64,000 bases of DNA, taken from contig JBITNC010000001.1 of NCBI GenBank assembly GCA_050084985.1, forward strand, positions 108,562,001 to 108,626,000, given 5' to 3'. Below are positions 11,516 through 23,299 of the stretch, one piece after another (the first letter of the stretch is position 1; each line of letters begins with the position of its first letter). Made by a program: the position numbers and the translations under genes. Source of the DNA: Nageia nagi (Eukaryota; Pinophyta). A model generated the notes under the pieces. That model made no database searches and had not been told where the DNA came from. It worked only from the letters and a program-made list of their open reading frames with translations.

Positions 11516-12480
11516 ACATTCTTGATGATTTCAACTTTGGGATTTGGGAACCATGAATGAAAGCTAAATTATAGGCAAGAAAGATTTGGAAAATAGTAAA
11601 TGAGAACATTATACCTCCTATAGATGAGTAGGCACTAGAGGCTTACAACACAAAGAATGAGTTGGCAACCTCCATGATTTACTGTGTAGTTTTAAATGAT
11701 GTGCTCCTAATAATATTTTTTTCAACCTCAATAAAATAAGTTTAGGATAAGCTTAAGTAAATCTACTTTAGCTCAAAATTTTCAAAAAATTTTACCATTT
11801 TCCAAAATTTGCTTCAATCTCATCAAAGGGAAGATGAAAATGTGGCTATCTACTTGAACAGAATCATTGACCTAAGGACCTAACTTGTTGTTTATGGATG
11901 CAATTGGATAAATAATGAGTTCATGATCTTCATCATTCTTCAAATCCTTTCTTCAAAGTTTGGAAACTTTGTGATGGTTATGGAAACAAGACTTGATGAT
12001 GAAGAAGAAGTCTTCTCCCTAGAGAACCTTTCTAGGCACCTATTGAAGCATAAGGAAAACTTTAACAATAAGGTGTTAATTTATTTTCCTAAGGATAATA
12101 ATATTACTCTTGAAGTAACCAAAACTCCCTTCAAGAAGAAATTCAACCATAAAAAAAATCCTATCCTTCTTATTCCAAAAGGTTTGAGAAAAGAGGCAAT
12201 GGCTACATCAGTAATAGGAATAATGGCAATAATGACAATAATAGTAGAAGGAATAATGGCAAAAATAACCACTTCAAGCAAAGATATGGGAAAAGCAAAG
12301 TAGACAATCTTTATCCTAAGGAAAAATTTGATGGTAATTATAACTATTATGGCATCAAAGGTCACAAAGAAGTTGATTGCTACAAAAAGAAAAGAGAAGA
12401 AAATTTCAAAAGTAATGGAAATATAAAGAACTATAATGGAAAGAAGAATATTCATGCTGATTTTACTATGATGCTCTACT
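11516..12480 (+). pseudogene. copia-1 gag (UBN2-type capsid and zinc knuckle)
   Basis: Nucleocapsid and capsid part of the copia polyprotein, which would package element RNA in the cytoplasm. The frame near 11530 reads FGIWEP, the usual start of the capsid region, followed by YNTKNELATSMIY and a later block REDENVAIYLNRIIDLR. A longer open segment at 11923-12303 holds the LDDEEEVFSLENL stretch. A zinc knuckle follows at about 12330-12385: YNYYGIKGHKEVDCYK, where both first cysteines are now Tyr while the His and last Cys remain. Stops and frameshifts separate the pieces. The equivalent region of the copia element at 58 kb reads the same way, which supports the call. Confidence 0.8.
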
Positions 12481-13860
12481 CCATGTCTCACTCTTTTTCA
12501 TCTAAATGGATTTTTGATTCTTGTTGCACTAATCACCTATGCTTTGAAAAAGAAAAGTTTGAGAACTTTCACAAGTATATAAAAGATGCAATTGTGATAG
12601 GTGATAACTCTACCCTTAAAGTCCAAAGAATTGGGAGTATATTGATTCATGGAAAGGTTCTTAACAATGTTCTCTATGTTCCTAAGCTTAATATGAACCT
12701 TATCTCCATGATACAAGTTGCTAGAAAAGGTTACTCTTTTGAGTTTGACTCTTAATTCTAGTGCATTAGGAAAGGACTTACCACACTGGTTAAAGGATCT
12801 ATGAAAGATAACCTCTGCATCATGGATCAAGTTCTATCAAAGATGTGTCTTGCTTCTAGTGTGTGTTCTAAAGGCAATTTTTGGAACCATCATTTAGGGC
12901 ACATTAACCACAAGAGTATTCAAGTCATGAAAGACCAAAAACTTATGGAACATTTGCATTCAATTTCTCATTTAATTGGTCTATACGAGAAGTGCATTCT
13001 TAGCAAGATGCATAGATAAAAGTTTAAAAAAGATAAGGCAACAAAAGCATATCAACCTCTTTAACTTGTGCATTTATATTTGATGAGTCCATTTTAGACT
13101 AAGTCATTTGGAGAAGCATCTTACATCTTGACCTTCATTAATGAATTTAACATGATGACCTTTGGGTATCTACTTAAGAATAATGATCAAACCTTTGAGA
13201 GTTTTAAGGTTTTTAAGGCCTTTGTTGAGAATAAAACTAACATTAAAATCAATATGTTGAGATTAGATAATGGAGGAGAATATAATAACAATGAGTTCAA
13301 TGACTATTATGCTAAGTATGGAATCAAGAGGCAATTTACAATTCTTTACACTCCTAAATAGAATAATGTTATCAAAAGAAAAAATAGAATAAGTATGGAG
13401 ATGGCTAGATACATGTTGGGTAATATTCCTAAATTATTATGAGATGAAATTCTAAGCATTGTGATTTACACCTTGAATAGGTATCCCACAAAAGTTGCTT
13501 AGAGTAAAACTCCTTTTGAGGCATGGTTAAGAGGAAAACCTAACATTTCTCACCTTAAGGTGTTTGGTTGTGAAGCATTCTCCTACATTATTTCTAAGAA
13601 AAAGAAGTTAGATAAAAGAGCTAAAAAATGCATCTTTATGGGTTATGATAGTCTTCATAGAGGCTATAGGCTCTACTCTCCATCCTAAAAAGCTATATTT
13701 ATTTCAAGGGATCTAAAGTTCAATGAACTTTTTGAAGATTCTACTTCTAAAGAGGATGATGATGATCCAAAGGACTCTTCAATTGCACCTAGCTAGTTAG
13801 ATATTGATATAGACAAGTCACCTTAGGAATAAAATTCTCCAACATAAAGAATAACAAAGA
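12468..13860 (+). pseudogene. copia-1 protease, GAG-pre-integrase and integrase
   Basis: The retropepsin active site appears at about 12500 as WIFDSCCTNHLCF, where relatives have Asp-Ser/Thr-Gly, so the glycine is lost. The GAG-pre-integrase segment (12801-13019) holds LGHINHKSIQVMK and the C-terminal Cys of the zinc module. The integrase core follows: the first catalytic Asp is replaced by Tyr in HLYLMSPF near 13075; the second is present in LRLDNGGEYNNNEF (about 13258); the catalytic Glu is Lys in NNVIKRKNR (about 13370). Downstream, PFEAWLRGKPNISHLKVFGC and KKCIFMGYDS are the typical copia integrase tail. Several stops occur at Gln positions. The integrase could not work. Confidence 0.85.
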
Positions 13861-13889
13861 GAATGACCTTGAACAAATCTTTATTTGCC

Positions 13890-15465
13890 AAGATTGACAA
13901 CAATATGAGTCCTCAACCTTCAAAGAAGCTTCAAAGCATGAGTGTTGGATGGAAGCCATGAAAGTGGAGTATGAGGTGCTTATGAAAAATAAAACTTGGG
14001 ACTTAGTTCCTTATCTCAATGAAAAGAATATGATTAGCAATAAGTGGCTCTACAAGGTCAAGTTCAATTAATTTGGAGATATTGAAAAATATAAGGCAAG
14101 GTTAGTAGCTAAAAGTTTTGCTCAAAAATACAATGTAGATTATGAGGAAACCTTTGCTCCCATGATAAATATGCCTACTATAAGAGTTATCTTTACTCTT
14201 TCTGCTACTCAAAGATGGAAAGTTTTTCAACTTGACATCAAGAGTGCATTTCTCAATAGTGACTTAGATGTAGAAATATTCATGAATCAACCAAAAGGAT
14301 TTATTATGGAAGGCAAAGAGTCCTTTGTGTGCAAGCTAAAGAAGTCATTGTATTGACTTAAGCAAGCACCTTGATCCTAGTACAGAAAGATTTCAAGATA
14401 CTTTGTAAACATTAGATTCTCTAAGTATTTTTTTTACTCCAATCTATATGTTCTCAATCAAGAGAAAGACATGGTATTGATTCTCCTTTATGTGGATGAT
14501 ATTCTAATAATTGGGAATAATGATAAAATCATTCAAGAATGTATATCTAAACTTAAAGTAACATTTGAAATAATTGATCTTGATCTTTTGCACTACTATT
14601 TTGGAATGCAAGTTTATCAATACAAGGATTATACTTATCTTAGTCAATATAAGTATATATAAAACATCTTACAAAAGTTTGGAATGGAGGAGTGTAGACA
14701 TGCTACAATCGTAGTCTCTTTTGGAATCACTATTTCTCTAAGTGCCAACTCTTAATTAGCTGATGCTATAGTTTATAGGAAATTAATTGGTAGTCTTTTG
14801 TATTTGACTATATTTAGGCTAGATATCACCTTTGTAGTGAATTTGATTGCTTGATTCATGAAAAACTATATGTTGAGCACCTCAATGTTGTTAAGCAAAT
14901 CTTAAAGTATGTTGTAGGGACTAAGGATCTTGCTCTTAAGTATTCTAAGTTGCCCCCATTTGTTCTCTTTGGATTCTCAAATTTTGATTATGGAGGAGAT
15001 AGAGATGATAGGAAACCAACCTCTATGCATGTGTTTAACATTGGTTTAGGTGCTATATCTTGGAATTCTAATAAGTAACCTCCTATTTCTCTTTCCACCA
15101 TAGAAGCTAAATATTGTGCCATGTCTATTACAACCTAAGAAGCCATTTAGCTAAGGCATATATTGAAAGAAATTAGATATAAGCAAGGTGGCTCATCATT
15201 GATTTCTTTAGATAATCAATTAGTTACTTCATTAGCTAAGAATCCTATGTTCCATCAGAGAATAAAACATGTGAAAATCCATGCCCATTTTATCAGGGAG
15301 AAGGTTCTTGATAGCATCATACACCTAGAGTATTGTCCATCCACCTTGAATTTCATTGATTTGTTCATTAAGCCCCTCTCAAAAGCTCAATTTTATAAGC
15401 TTAGGGATGCTATCAGGTTGATGAAGTTGCACTTAAGGGGAGTGAAGTTTGAATTCTTGTGTTGA
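13890..15465 (+). pseudogene. copia-1 reverse transcriptase and RNase H
   Basis: RVT_2-type reverse transcriptase. Motifs in order: WMEAMKVEYEVLMKNKTWDL (near 13950), SNKWLYKVKF, KARLVAKSFAQKYNVDYEET, FQLDIKSAFLNSDL (first catalytic Asp kept, about 14228), and LLYVDDILI with an intact YVDD (about 14490). RNase H is recognisable from SNFDYGGDRDDRKPTSMHVF (about 14977) through AISWNSNK, SLSTIEAKYCAMS and the terminal DLFIKPLSKAQFYKLRDAI block near 15360. Frames change at about 13970 and between 14400 and 15000, and TAG/TAA stops replace Gln and Trp codons. Copia order (integrase before RT) is clear. Confidence 0.88.
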
Positions 15466-15539
15466 ATTTATATTTGCGATGACAACTTCACCTATAAGAG
15501 GTATTTGTGCTATATAGTGTTAATTTTTTTTATACACCT

Positions 15540-15790
15540 TCATGGTAAGTTTGCTTTGTGTGAGGAACTTGTACAAAATTTTAAAAGAAAAATATTGATC
15601 AATTTAGCACTATTCAATTATCTATGTATGAGGAAATCTTATGTGTCTTTTGGCACTATTCAATTATCTATATGTGAGGAATTCGTATATGCATTCTCTT
15701 TTTTGGTCAGTCTAGCACTGTTTAGTTATCCATGTGTGAGGAGCTCTTATGTATCTTTTAGCACTATTTAGTTATCCATATATGAATAAA
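15540..15790 (+). repeat. tandem repeat in copia-1 3' UTR
   Basis: Diverged tandem units of roughly 55-65 bp, each with GCACTATTCAATTATC or GCACTATTTAGTTATCC followed by TATGTGAGGA and TTATGTGTCTTTT-like sequence. At least three clear units lie between RNase H and the PPT. No coding role. Confidence 0.65.
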
Positions 15791-16250
15791 TATTATTTCC
15801 ATGCTCTATTTTGTAATGATAATCAACACATGTTTTATATACAGCATGTGACTATAAGTTTTTAGTATGGCATCTTCATGATGACTTGTAGCGCACCATT
15901 GATTAGTTCATGATGGCATTTGAATGATTCATATATTCTTGTTGATATGAATATGTTGCATCTAATTGATCTTGTTATTTGAGCTACTTATGACTTGTAG
16001 ATTCCTTTGAGATTGTAGGTATGTAAGCTCTTAGAGACTCTTCATGACTTCCAACTAGATGACTATTTCATGTACATTGAAACCAGTTGTGGTTAATGAT
16101 TGTATTTGACAAAGTAGTGAGTCTCAAATTAGATCTTTTTTATTTTACAAATATGTAAAAGGTTCTCATCTTTGTTGTATCTATTTGGAGGAGAACTCTC
16201 TTACTTTCTCTTCTTCTTCTCTCTTACTCACTCTAACCTAATATTGCATT

Positions 16251-16259
16251 AAGAGGGAG
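16251..16259 (+). promoter_or_regulatory. copia-1 polypurine tract
   Basis: AAGAGGGAG directly before the TG that opens the 3' LTR. It is preceded by CTAATATTGCATT, which the copia element at 53.8 kb (minus strand) also has in the same place. Confidence 0.9.
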
Positions 16260-16760
16260 TGTTAGAATGTATAATATATTATTGTAAGTGTTTGTATTAA
16301 TCTTCTATGTAAGTTTACTAATACTTAAGGGTATAATTTGATACCTTAAGTATTTAAGTGAATATGATAATGTATCTTGTCCTACACTCCATGTCATGAG
16401 CATGCCCCTTGGGTAAAAGGATGTGCATGTCATACTTTTATAAATTAGATAAAAGGGTGATCCAAAAAGGGATTTTGGCCTATAAATAGAAGGATCCCTC
16501 TTTGTAATTACACATCAATTGTTGAGTAAAGTTATGCTATAGGATAGAAGTGTAGGAATTGATATTAGGAGGATTGTAAGAGATTTGTATTTGTGATTTA
16601 AGTAAAGATATAGTTAGTGGATGTACTCCTAGTTGGAGGAACCACTTACATCTTGTGTTATGTTTGTGAGATTGCTTTGTGAGTTTGTTAGATGTGTATT
16701 GTGAGCTTTCATGTGATGTTGAAAGTTTAGAATTTTTCATGTTATAGTTCAATTCTCTTA
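16260..16760 (+). repeat. copia-1 3' LTR
   Basis: Starts TGTTAGAATG and ends CTCTTA (CA decayed to TA). Matches the 5' LTR throughout, including TATA box (16481-16488) and R/U5 hairpin (16616-16646). Followed by the GATAC target duplication. Confidence 0.93.
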
Positions 16761-16765
16761 GATAC

Positions 16766-17474
16766 ATAGGAGTGTGATCATTATAAAATCCTATCAATAG
16801 CTACCTTCTTAGTGTTGGTACCAATGACTATAATGCCAAGAGAGTTGAAGGAGTTTAGGCCAATAAGCCTATGTAATTATAATAAAAATAATGACTATGA
16901 AAATGAAATAAATGATCCATATATAATATCTAATAAAAATAATGGATTTTTCTTAGGTAGGTAAATAATAGATGGGATAGCTCTAATGCATGAAGTGTTG
17001 CACTCAAATAAAGTTAAAAAAGGAGAGATAATGCTTCTAAATTTAAATGTGGAGAAAGCATATGAAAAAGTTAATTCAAAATTCCTAAACTTAATCTTCC
17101 ATAAATTTGTATTTAAGGAAAAATAAAGAGAATGTATAATGGAAAGTATAATCACACCTAAATTCTCAATAATAGTGTATGGGGAACTTGTGGGATTATT
17201 TTATCAGATACAGGACTAAGATAAGGGGATAATATTTCACCCTATCTCTTTATAATAATGGTTAGATATCTATGAATATATATTAACTAGGATCAACTTG
17301 ATAAGGAAATTTCTAGGATGAGAATAGGTAGATGATATGAGCTAGCAATACACCATCATTATATTCATGACATAATGGTTGTAGGATAGACCATAAAAAT
17401 TGAAGCTAAGTATTTTTAAAAGATTCAAAGATTGTATAAAAGATCAACATACCAAAGAGTGAATATGTAAAAAA

Positions 17475-17514
<40 letters not shown>

Positions 17515-17859
17515 TCTACAAAAAGGAATAAATAGAAATTGGTAAGGATATTTGGATGTCAAATGGATGAACTCCTAATCAAATATCTAGGCATGCCACA
17601 CTTTATAGGTAGAAATAGGTCCAAATATTAGGATAGCCTTCTATAAAAAGTAAACAATAAAATATTAGGCTATAAAAGAAAAACTATGACCTACACTGAA
17701 AAGGTACTACCAATAAAATATAGACTTAAAAGGATATTCATTTACAATGCTATGGTATTCAAAATACGAGAGATAACCACCAAAATAATAGATTAAATCT
17801 ATCAAAAGTGTCTATGGGATAGTGGAATAGAAATAAATAAAGATTTATTAATAGCATGG
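16766..17859 (+). pseudogene. L1-type LINE reverse transcriptase, first part
   Basis: Non-LTR retrotransposon ORF2 relic. The frame right after the copia target duplication reads TFLVLVP then KEFRPISLCN (about 16850), the signature opening of plant L1 reverse transcriptases, then IIDGIALMHEVLHSNKV and LLNLNVEKAYEKVN (about 17030; catalytic Asp region now VEKAYE). The expected F/YADD box is degenerate (HDIMVVG near 17380). A (TA)n run interrupts it at 17477-17510. The frame ends at KCLWDSG...DLLIAW exactly at 17859, where the large Tat element begins, and resumes at 52226. No endonuclease domain is recognisable to the left of the copia insertion. Confidence 0.85.
17477..17510. repeat. (TA)n microsatellite
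   Basis: About 17 uninterrupted TA dinucleotides inside the decayed LINE frame; a late expansion in non-coding DNA. Confidence 0.95.
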
Positions 17860-18596
17860 TGTATATACCCAAAAATGAGCCTTCATTCAATAAGCAAAAG
17901 AAGAATGAAAAAATTAAATTAAATTTAAAAAGTTTACTATTATCTGCCAAATGCCAACGTCTAACACCTGGATACTGGAGACATCCAATCATTAGTGTTT
18001 TATACTTAGACTCCAATGACTCTAAAGTTGGCAAAATAAAAATAAAAAAGGCAACATCTAAAGCATATTAGAAGAAAGCAAAGGATAATAGATGCATCAC
18101 TATCCATCTAGCACATCACTAATTTGGATCACAACCATGATAAAGTTGGATGGGTTTTTCTATCTAGATTTTTGTCTCCAAAATCAAAAACATTTCATGT
18201 TTATGAAATCTATAAATAAAGCCTTTATTCATGAAGAAAAAGGACCTAGTTTGAATGCAAATTTACTATGTTGAAACACATCTAGGTTTAACTAAATTAC
18301 ATGCATTATTATTTTATATTATGTATGCTTGTTTATGCTCTTTTATACTAATTTTATGGTATGAACAAGTATGTTTGATGAGTTTTTTGTTTGATTGTAT
18401 GCAAGATCAATAGGTGTGGAGTAGCTAAACTTATTAGAGAGAATCTTAAAGAGTTGAAGAGAACAAAGAGAGATAAACTTCTTCCTATAATTTTTAGAAC
18501 ATAATCCTTAAAGTTTATAGACACCAAAATTAGGCCTACGAAGACCTTTATCATTCTTATCTTGTTTGCTAACAAGGTTGATTTTTAAGTGCAACA
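17860..18596 (+). repeat. Tat-1 5' LTR
   Basis: Starts TGTATATACCC and ends GTGCAACA. Aligns with 51381-52220 over its length: CCCAAAAATGA near the start, CTAGATTTTTxTCTCCAAAAT, CATCTAGGTTTxACTAAATTA, TTTATGCTCTTTTATACTAA and GAAGACCTTTATCATTCTT. About 100 bp shorter than the 3' copy, from one indel near the end. Confidence 0.88.
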
Positions 18597-18599
18597 TTA

Positions 18600-18617
18600 T
18601 GGTGCTAAAAAGAGGAC
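18600..18617 (+). promoter_or_regulatory. possible Tat-1 primer binding site
   Basis: TGGTGCTAAAAAGAGGAC begins three bases after the LTR end, the place for a PBS, and starts with the TGG that pairs with a tRNA CCA end. I could not assign the tRNA; it may be mutated. Confidence 0.35.
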
Positions 18618-20380
18618 CCCTCATATGCAAACAACATCAGTGACAAGGAGAAGAGGGTTTAATCTATTTTTTATGCATTTTTTGGTGGTTTGTATCATGT
18701 GGTACTGAAATTGATATCATGTTTGTATTTTTTATTTTTATAGGTCTGAGTTGTAGAAATGTTAATGATTGGGTATTAGACACCAATTATTGGAATAGAA
18801 TACTAACAAATTTATAAAAATGCTACCAAATATTAGCAAAAGGTTGAATTTTTATTATCATCAATTTCAAAAGTGTAGCTTAGGAATTAAGATTAAGGAT
18901 ATGGAATGAACACCTTATTTATGATCCATGTGCTTAGAATGCATATAGGGGAGTGTATTGAATATTAGTAATCATATGAATTATTTTTTACATTTATTTG
19001 AATAGTTCTCTAATTTTTTTTCTATTTTTTGCTTTTTTGAAGAAGGGATCACACAAACAAATAAACTTAATTTTCTATACTTCATCCACTTATGCTCTCC
19101 CTCTACATTATCTGAGATGACTAGAATGGATGTAATAAAAAAAAGGTAAATGAACCTTTTTTTCACTTTATCATACTAAAAGGGTAAATGAATCTACATT
19201 AATTTACTTCCACTCTTGGAAGGAGTAATTAATCCTCACTAAATCTAGAATGAACATAAGATGAATTTATTGAATTTAAAGTAGATTAGGATACACTAAA
19301 TTGGTTAATGAATTTGGTAGTTATTATTAACACATTAATACTCTTACTTGTCTACCTTACCACACCAAGAGGTGATCAAAGGATTGTGACTCATAATGAG
19401 GGGAAATAAACTTGCATTAAAGGAAATTTACTCACATTAATGAATTCTTACTTTTTTGCCTTACCACATCAAGAGGTGATCGAAGGAATATGACTTGTAA
19501 GAAGAGGTAATAAACCACATTTTAATATTTCCTTTGGTTAATGAACCTCACTAAAAGGTAATGAATTCCTTGGGTATTTAGATTAACTTGCACATTAATT
19601 AAAAAAATATTTGAATCACTAAAAAGATTTAATTAATGGACATCTATGATTGAGAGGGTAGAAAGTGCACTCATTAGTATCATATTTTTATTAAGTGCAT
19701 TATTATGAGACTTTTTAAAATGAACATCAATGAGTTAGAGTTCATTACCAACCATTGATTCTTATTTTCTTATGTTTTTATCGATAAATACATTAAGCCC
19801 AAGAGCCAAAACCTAGAGATGAATATCAGGTTTTTAGGTTAGAAGTTGTTACCCTCCACTGAATGCCTATAAAAAAGGAGGATATAATTGTATTTCATCA
19901 CCAATATAGTTCTTTGCAGCATTTTCGAAGACCCATGGTACTAAGAGGAAATCTCTAAGTACCAAGTCATTACTTAGCCCTAGACTACTTATAGGATTAC
20001 CAGCTTACCTTACTTAAACATTTGACTAAGATAAAATAATTTAGGAAAATTAATAAGACTAAAATATACAATTTATATTTATCATATTAAAAGGATTAAT
20101 TTAATATACAAAAAAATCTAAAGAAGATAATCACACTACAAAGGTGAGTATGCATGTAGGTTATTTTTGCATATAATTATTTTCTTGCAAACATGAAATC
20201 TAAAAGATAAAAAAAGAATTACTATATTTGATGTTTGTTTTCTTTTACTTATAGTTTGGTAGAAAATAAAATACAAATAAATAAAAACCAAAATAAAATT
20301 AGTAACATCCATTCTCAAATTGCTCATCAAGGGTAAGAACTCAATAATGAAAACTATCTAGAAGAATGAAGAAGTCATAG
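18618..20380 (+). other. Tat-1 leader, no coding seen
   Basis: AT-rich leader between the PBS position and gag. Repeated phrases such as CTTACCACACCAAGAGGTGATC and CTTACCACATCAAGAGGTGATC (about 19358 and 19460) show a short internal duplication. No protein similarity; open frames are short. Confidence 0.55.
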
Positions 20381-20399
20381 GTCTAGTAGGAACACTTCA

Positions 20400-22570
20400 A
20401 GAAGAGAAACTCTTTGAGAAATAAACATAACTTATCTTAATCCTATTGATGATGATTTGGACATACTTAGAAAACATTTAACATAATTAAGAATCTTGCA
20501 TTCTTCTCATGCTTATAGCCTTCCTCTAAATCTAGATTATTTAAAGGAAAATACATAACTAGCCAATGATGTAGAAGAGATTATATTAAGAAATATTCCA
20601 CCTTAATAAACTCATTTAGCTAATATTATACTTCAAAGATGCCCTTTTAGAACTATGTATGATCATATCACATGGTATCTTTTGGATGGATGTTTAATTC
20701 AATCATATTTAAGAAGAGATGATTATACTCCTTCCACTATCTTTAGTGAAATCAAAGAATTTGATGATCAAATATCCATACATACAACTACTTCTATACT
20801 AAAATCTAGAAATCATGCTAGAGATTATAATAATCCTTGTTACATTTTAAAATCAAATACACCAACTCCTTTTTTAATCCATAAAATCCCTAGACAAGGA
20901 CATGAAGTGAGAAAGAACCTTGATCCAACAAGGTTTAAATTACAAGGAATACCTCCCTATGCACATAAGAAAGAAAATGCACCTCAAAATAATATACAAT
21001 ACCAATCCCAATAATTAATAGTTTTGTATAATTTGAGTGTACAACAACAAACTAAACTCATAGGATTCATTTAACAACCATGGTTACAAACACAACATGT
21101 CCTCAATATACATCAAACTAGACTACTAATAAGCAAAATAATCAAATTAAAGTTGGAATTAATCAAATTATGGGAAAGGAATAAAAATTAATAACCTAAA
21201 GCATGATCCTTATCTCCCCATGGTCATGGAGTATACAAATATCAAGACCCTTACTTGGCTAAGAAAAAGAAGCTTCACTTAAAAAATGATAAGATGAGCT
21301 TCAAAGGTATCATTTACCTCTACTTATAAATAAAGGTCAATCATATTATCCTCCTACACAACTACATCAACAAAAATTGCAACAAATACCTCTATATCAA
21401 CCCCTACCACCTTCTTCACTATATGATGGAGCTTAGTATGATGCCCAAACACCTTTTGAACAAAGATATGAATCATTCCCAATATATGAAGGAAAAGTGG
21501 ATCATAGAAATAAAGAATATCTTATTTATGAAAAACAACAAGAAAAAATGGATGCTCTTTAAAAATGATTAATGGAAATTGAAAAAGAGTTACATTTATA
21601 GATTAAACAAAAAGTGTATTATGAAACTATTTGCAATAACCTAATCCATCCAAGTATTCCCAAAAAAAAATTTCCCTTCAAATTTGAAATTCTAAAAATT
21701 GATCCATTCAAAGGAAAGGAAGATTCTAAAGAACATCTTAGGTGATTTAAGTATTTGAGTTATGTTATTGTTAATGAATATGCATTAATGTTATGCATCT
21801 TTCCAATGAAACTTGCTGGACAAGAAATGGATTGGTACAATAACTTAATGGAATATAGTATTCATTTATACACACAACTTGTAAATCTATTCTTAGAACA
21901 TTTTAGGATAAATATCAAAGATAAAACTTCCATCATTGATCTTAAAAGATTATAACAATTTCAATATGAATTGATTATTAATTTCATCTCAAGATGGAGG
22001 GTAATTTTTACAAGCATGCCCTACACTATACCTTAAGAAGATTTGGTAAAAATATGTATTCAAAGTTGTTTAAGACCTATCACTAGTACCTTATTAATCC
22101 AACAACATAAGACCTTTGAATAATCTATTTTTCAAGTTGTTATAATTGAAAAGATCAAAATCCAAGATGGTGAGATAAAAGGTAAAAAAAAGGAACCTTA
22201 CATTAAAAATAAAAATCAAACAAAATAAATAAGTAAACCATCATTGGCAAATAAAGTTTCTATCACCAAATAAGTAGAACCAAATCCTTCAAAAATTGAG
22301 AAAAAATATTTTAGACTACTAAGAAAGTTTACACCTTTTTCAAAATCTTTTTATGATATTTTAAATAAACTTTGTGATCATCAAGTGATTACATTACCAA
22401 AAATAAGACATGAATGTCCTCATACTAAAAATAGTATATGGTATAATGAAAATGAATATTGTTATTTCTATCATCAAAATTTGGTAATTTATCAAAATTC
22501 TCTTCCTCAACATCAAGCTAATAACTTGTCATTCCATCTCCCTATAAATCAAGTAATGCATAATTAAAAT
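20400..22570 (+). pseudogene. Tat-1 gag
   Basis: Capsid/nucleocapsid of a Ty3/gypsy element. The N-terminal open segment (20655-21014) is hydrophilic. The conserved retrotransposon gag domain lies at about 21680-22170: MKLAGQEMDWYNNL, LFLEHFRINIKDKTSIIDL, and in the next frame NFISRWRVIFTSMP, matching the W-Y-x-L...FIxRWR pattern. A zinc-knuckle-like segment is seen near 22450-22520 (EYCYFYHQN), with key residues altered. Stops are frequent. It lies about 1.8 kb after the LTR and about 0.4 kb before the protease, the normal order. Confidence 0.75.
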
Positions 22571-22889
22571 TATGAAAATTCAACCTTTGTAGGGATGGTA
22601 AGTATTACCATAGGAGCTCAAAGTGTACAAAGAAAGAAAAATAATATTCCAAAAAATCAACCAAATGAGTTGGTTATGCAACCTAATATACCTAGACCTC
22701 AACCATTTAAGGTTTTAGTGAAAGGAGCCCTACATTAGTAATTGAAGAACACACAAGTAAAAATGTCTCTATCTGAATTACTACAAAAATCTAAGAATCA
22801 CAAGGATGCAATGAACCAATTTTTATATATATTTTAGTTGGACATAAATGATCCTAAAAGATTTGTATCTTTTATAGGAAATATTAAAA

Positions 22890-23290
22890 CAAGTCAAAAA
22901 CCTCCAATTATTTTCTATGATCATGAATTCAAACAATAAAATGAAATGTATGGCCAAGAGCCTTCCTTACATATTATAGCCAAAGTGGATGGAAAGGCTT
23001 TTAAAAGAATATTAATTGATGAAGGTTCAATAATAAACATTATTTCAACAACTATGTATAAAAATTTGAATCTTCCATTCTCACATATTTTCACACCAAC
23101 CTTGCAATTAAAAGCATTTAATGATGTTTTATGTTCAATGATGGGATATATCTCATTGCTTATCAATATAGGGTATAAAATAGTGCAAACAATATTGCAA
23201 GTAATTGAAGGAGACATAACTCAGTATAATATTCTCTTAGGGAGAGCTTGGATTAGAGATATGTAGTGTGTTCCATCAACATATCATAAT
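22890..23290 (+). pseudogene. Tat-1 retropepsin-like protease
   Basis: Aspartic protease of the gypsy polyprotein. The open segment 22946-23266 reads LHIIAKVDGKAFKRILID, then EGSIINIIS, where relatives have Asp-Gly-Gly-Ser; the catalytic Asp is kept and one Gly is Glu. Downstream ILLGRAWIRDM is the conserved end of the domain. It is the best preserved piece of this polyprotein. It sits between gag and a long linker leading to the RT. Confidence 0.82.
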
Positions 23291-23299
23291 TGTCTAAAG

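Larger units (their letters stand above)
8315..16760 (+). mobile_element. complete decayed Ty1/copia element (copia-1) with GATAC target duplication
   Basis: Full-length element of about 8.4 kb. Two LTRs of about 500 bp (8315-8814, 16260-16760) flank a tRNA-iMet-type PBS, a 2.7-kb leader, gag, then protease, integrase, reverse transcriptase and RNase H in copia order, and a PPT abutting the 3' LTR. The 5-bp sequence GATAC occurs immediately outside both ends (8310-8314 and 16761-16765), a perfect target-site duplication. The right flank reads directly into a LINE reverse transcriptase. All coding parts carry stops and frameshifts; the integrase catalytic triad is damaged. The 5' LTR begins TT instead of TG and the 3' LTR ends TA instead of CA. 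Dead copy, but structurally intact. Confidence 0.93.

Noticed and set aside
12081-12491. Hydrophobic minus-strand frame that looks membrane-like
   Set aside because: Shadow of copia-1 gag; the plus strand carries the zinc knuckle and collinear domains.
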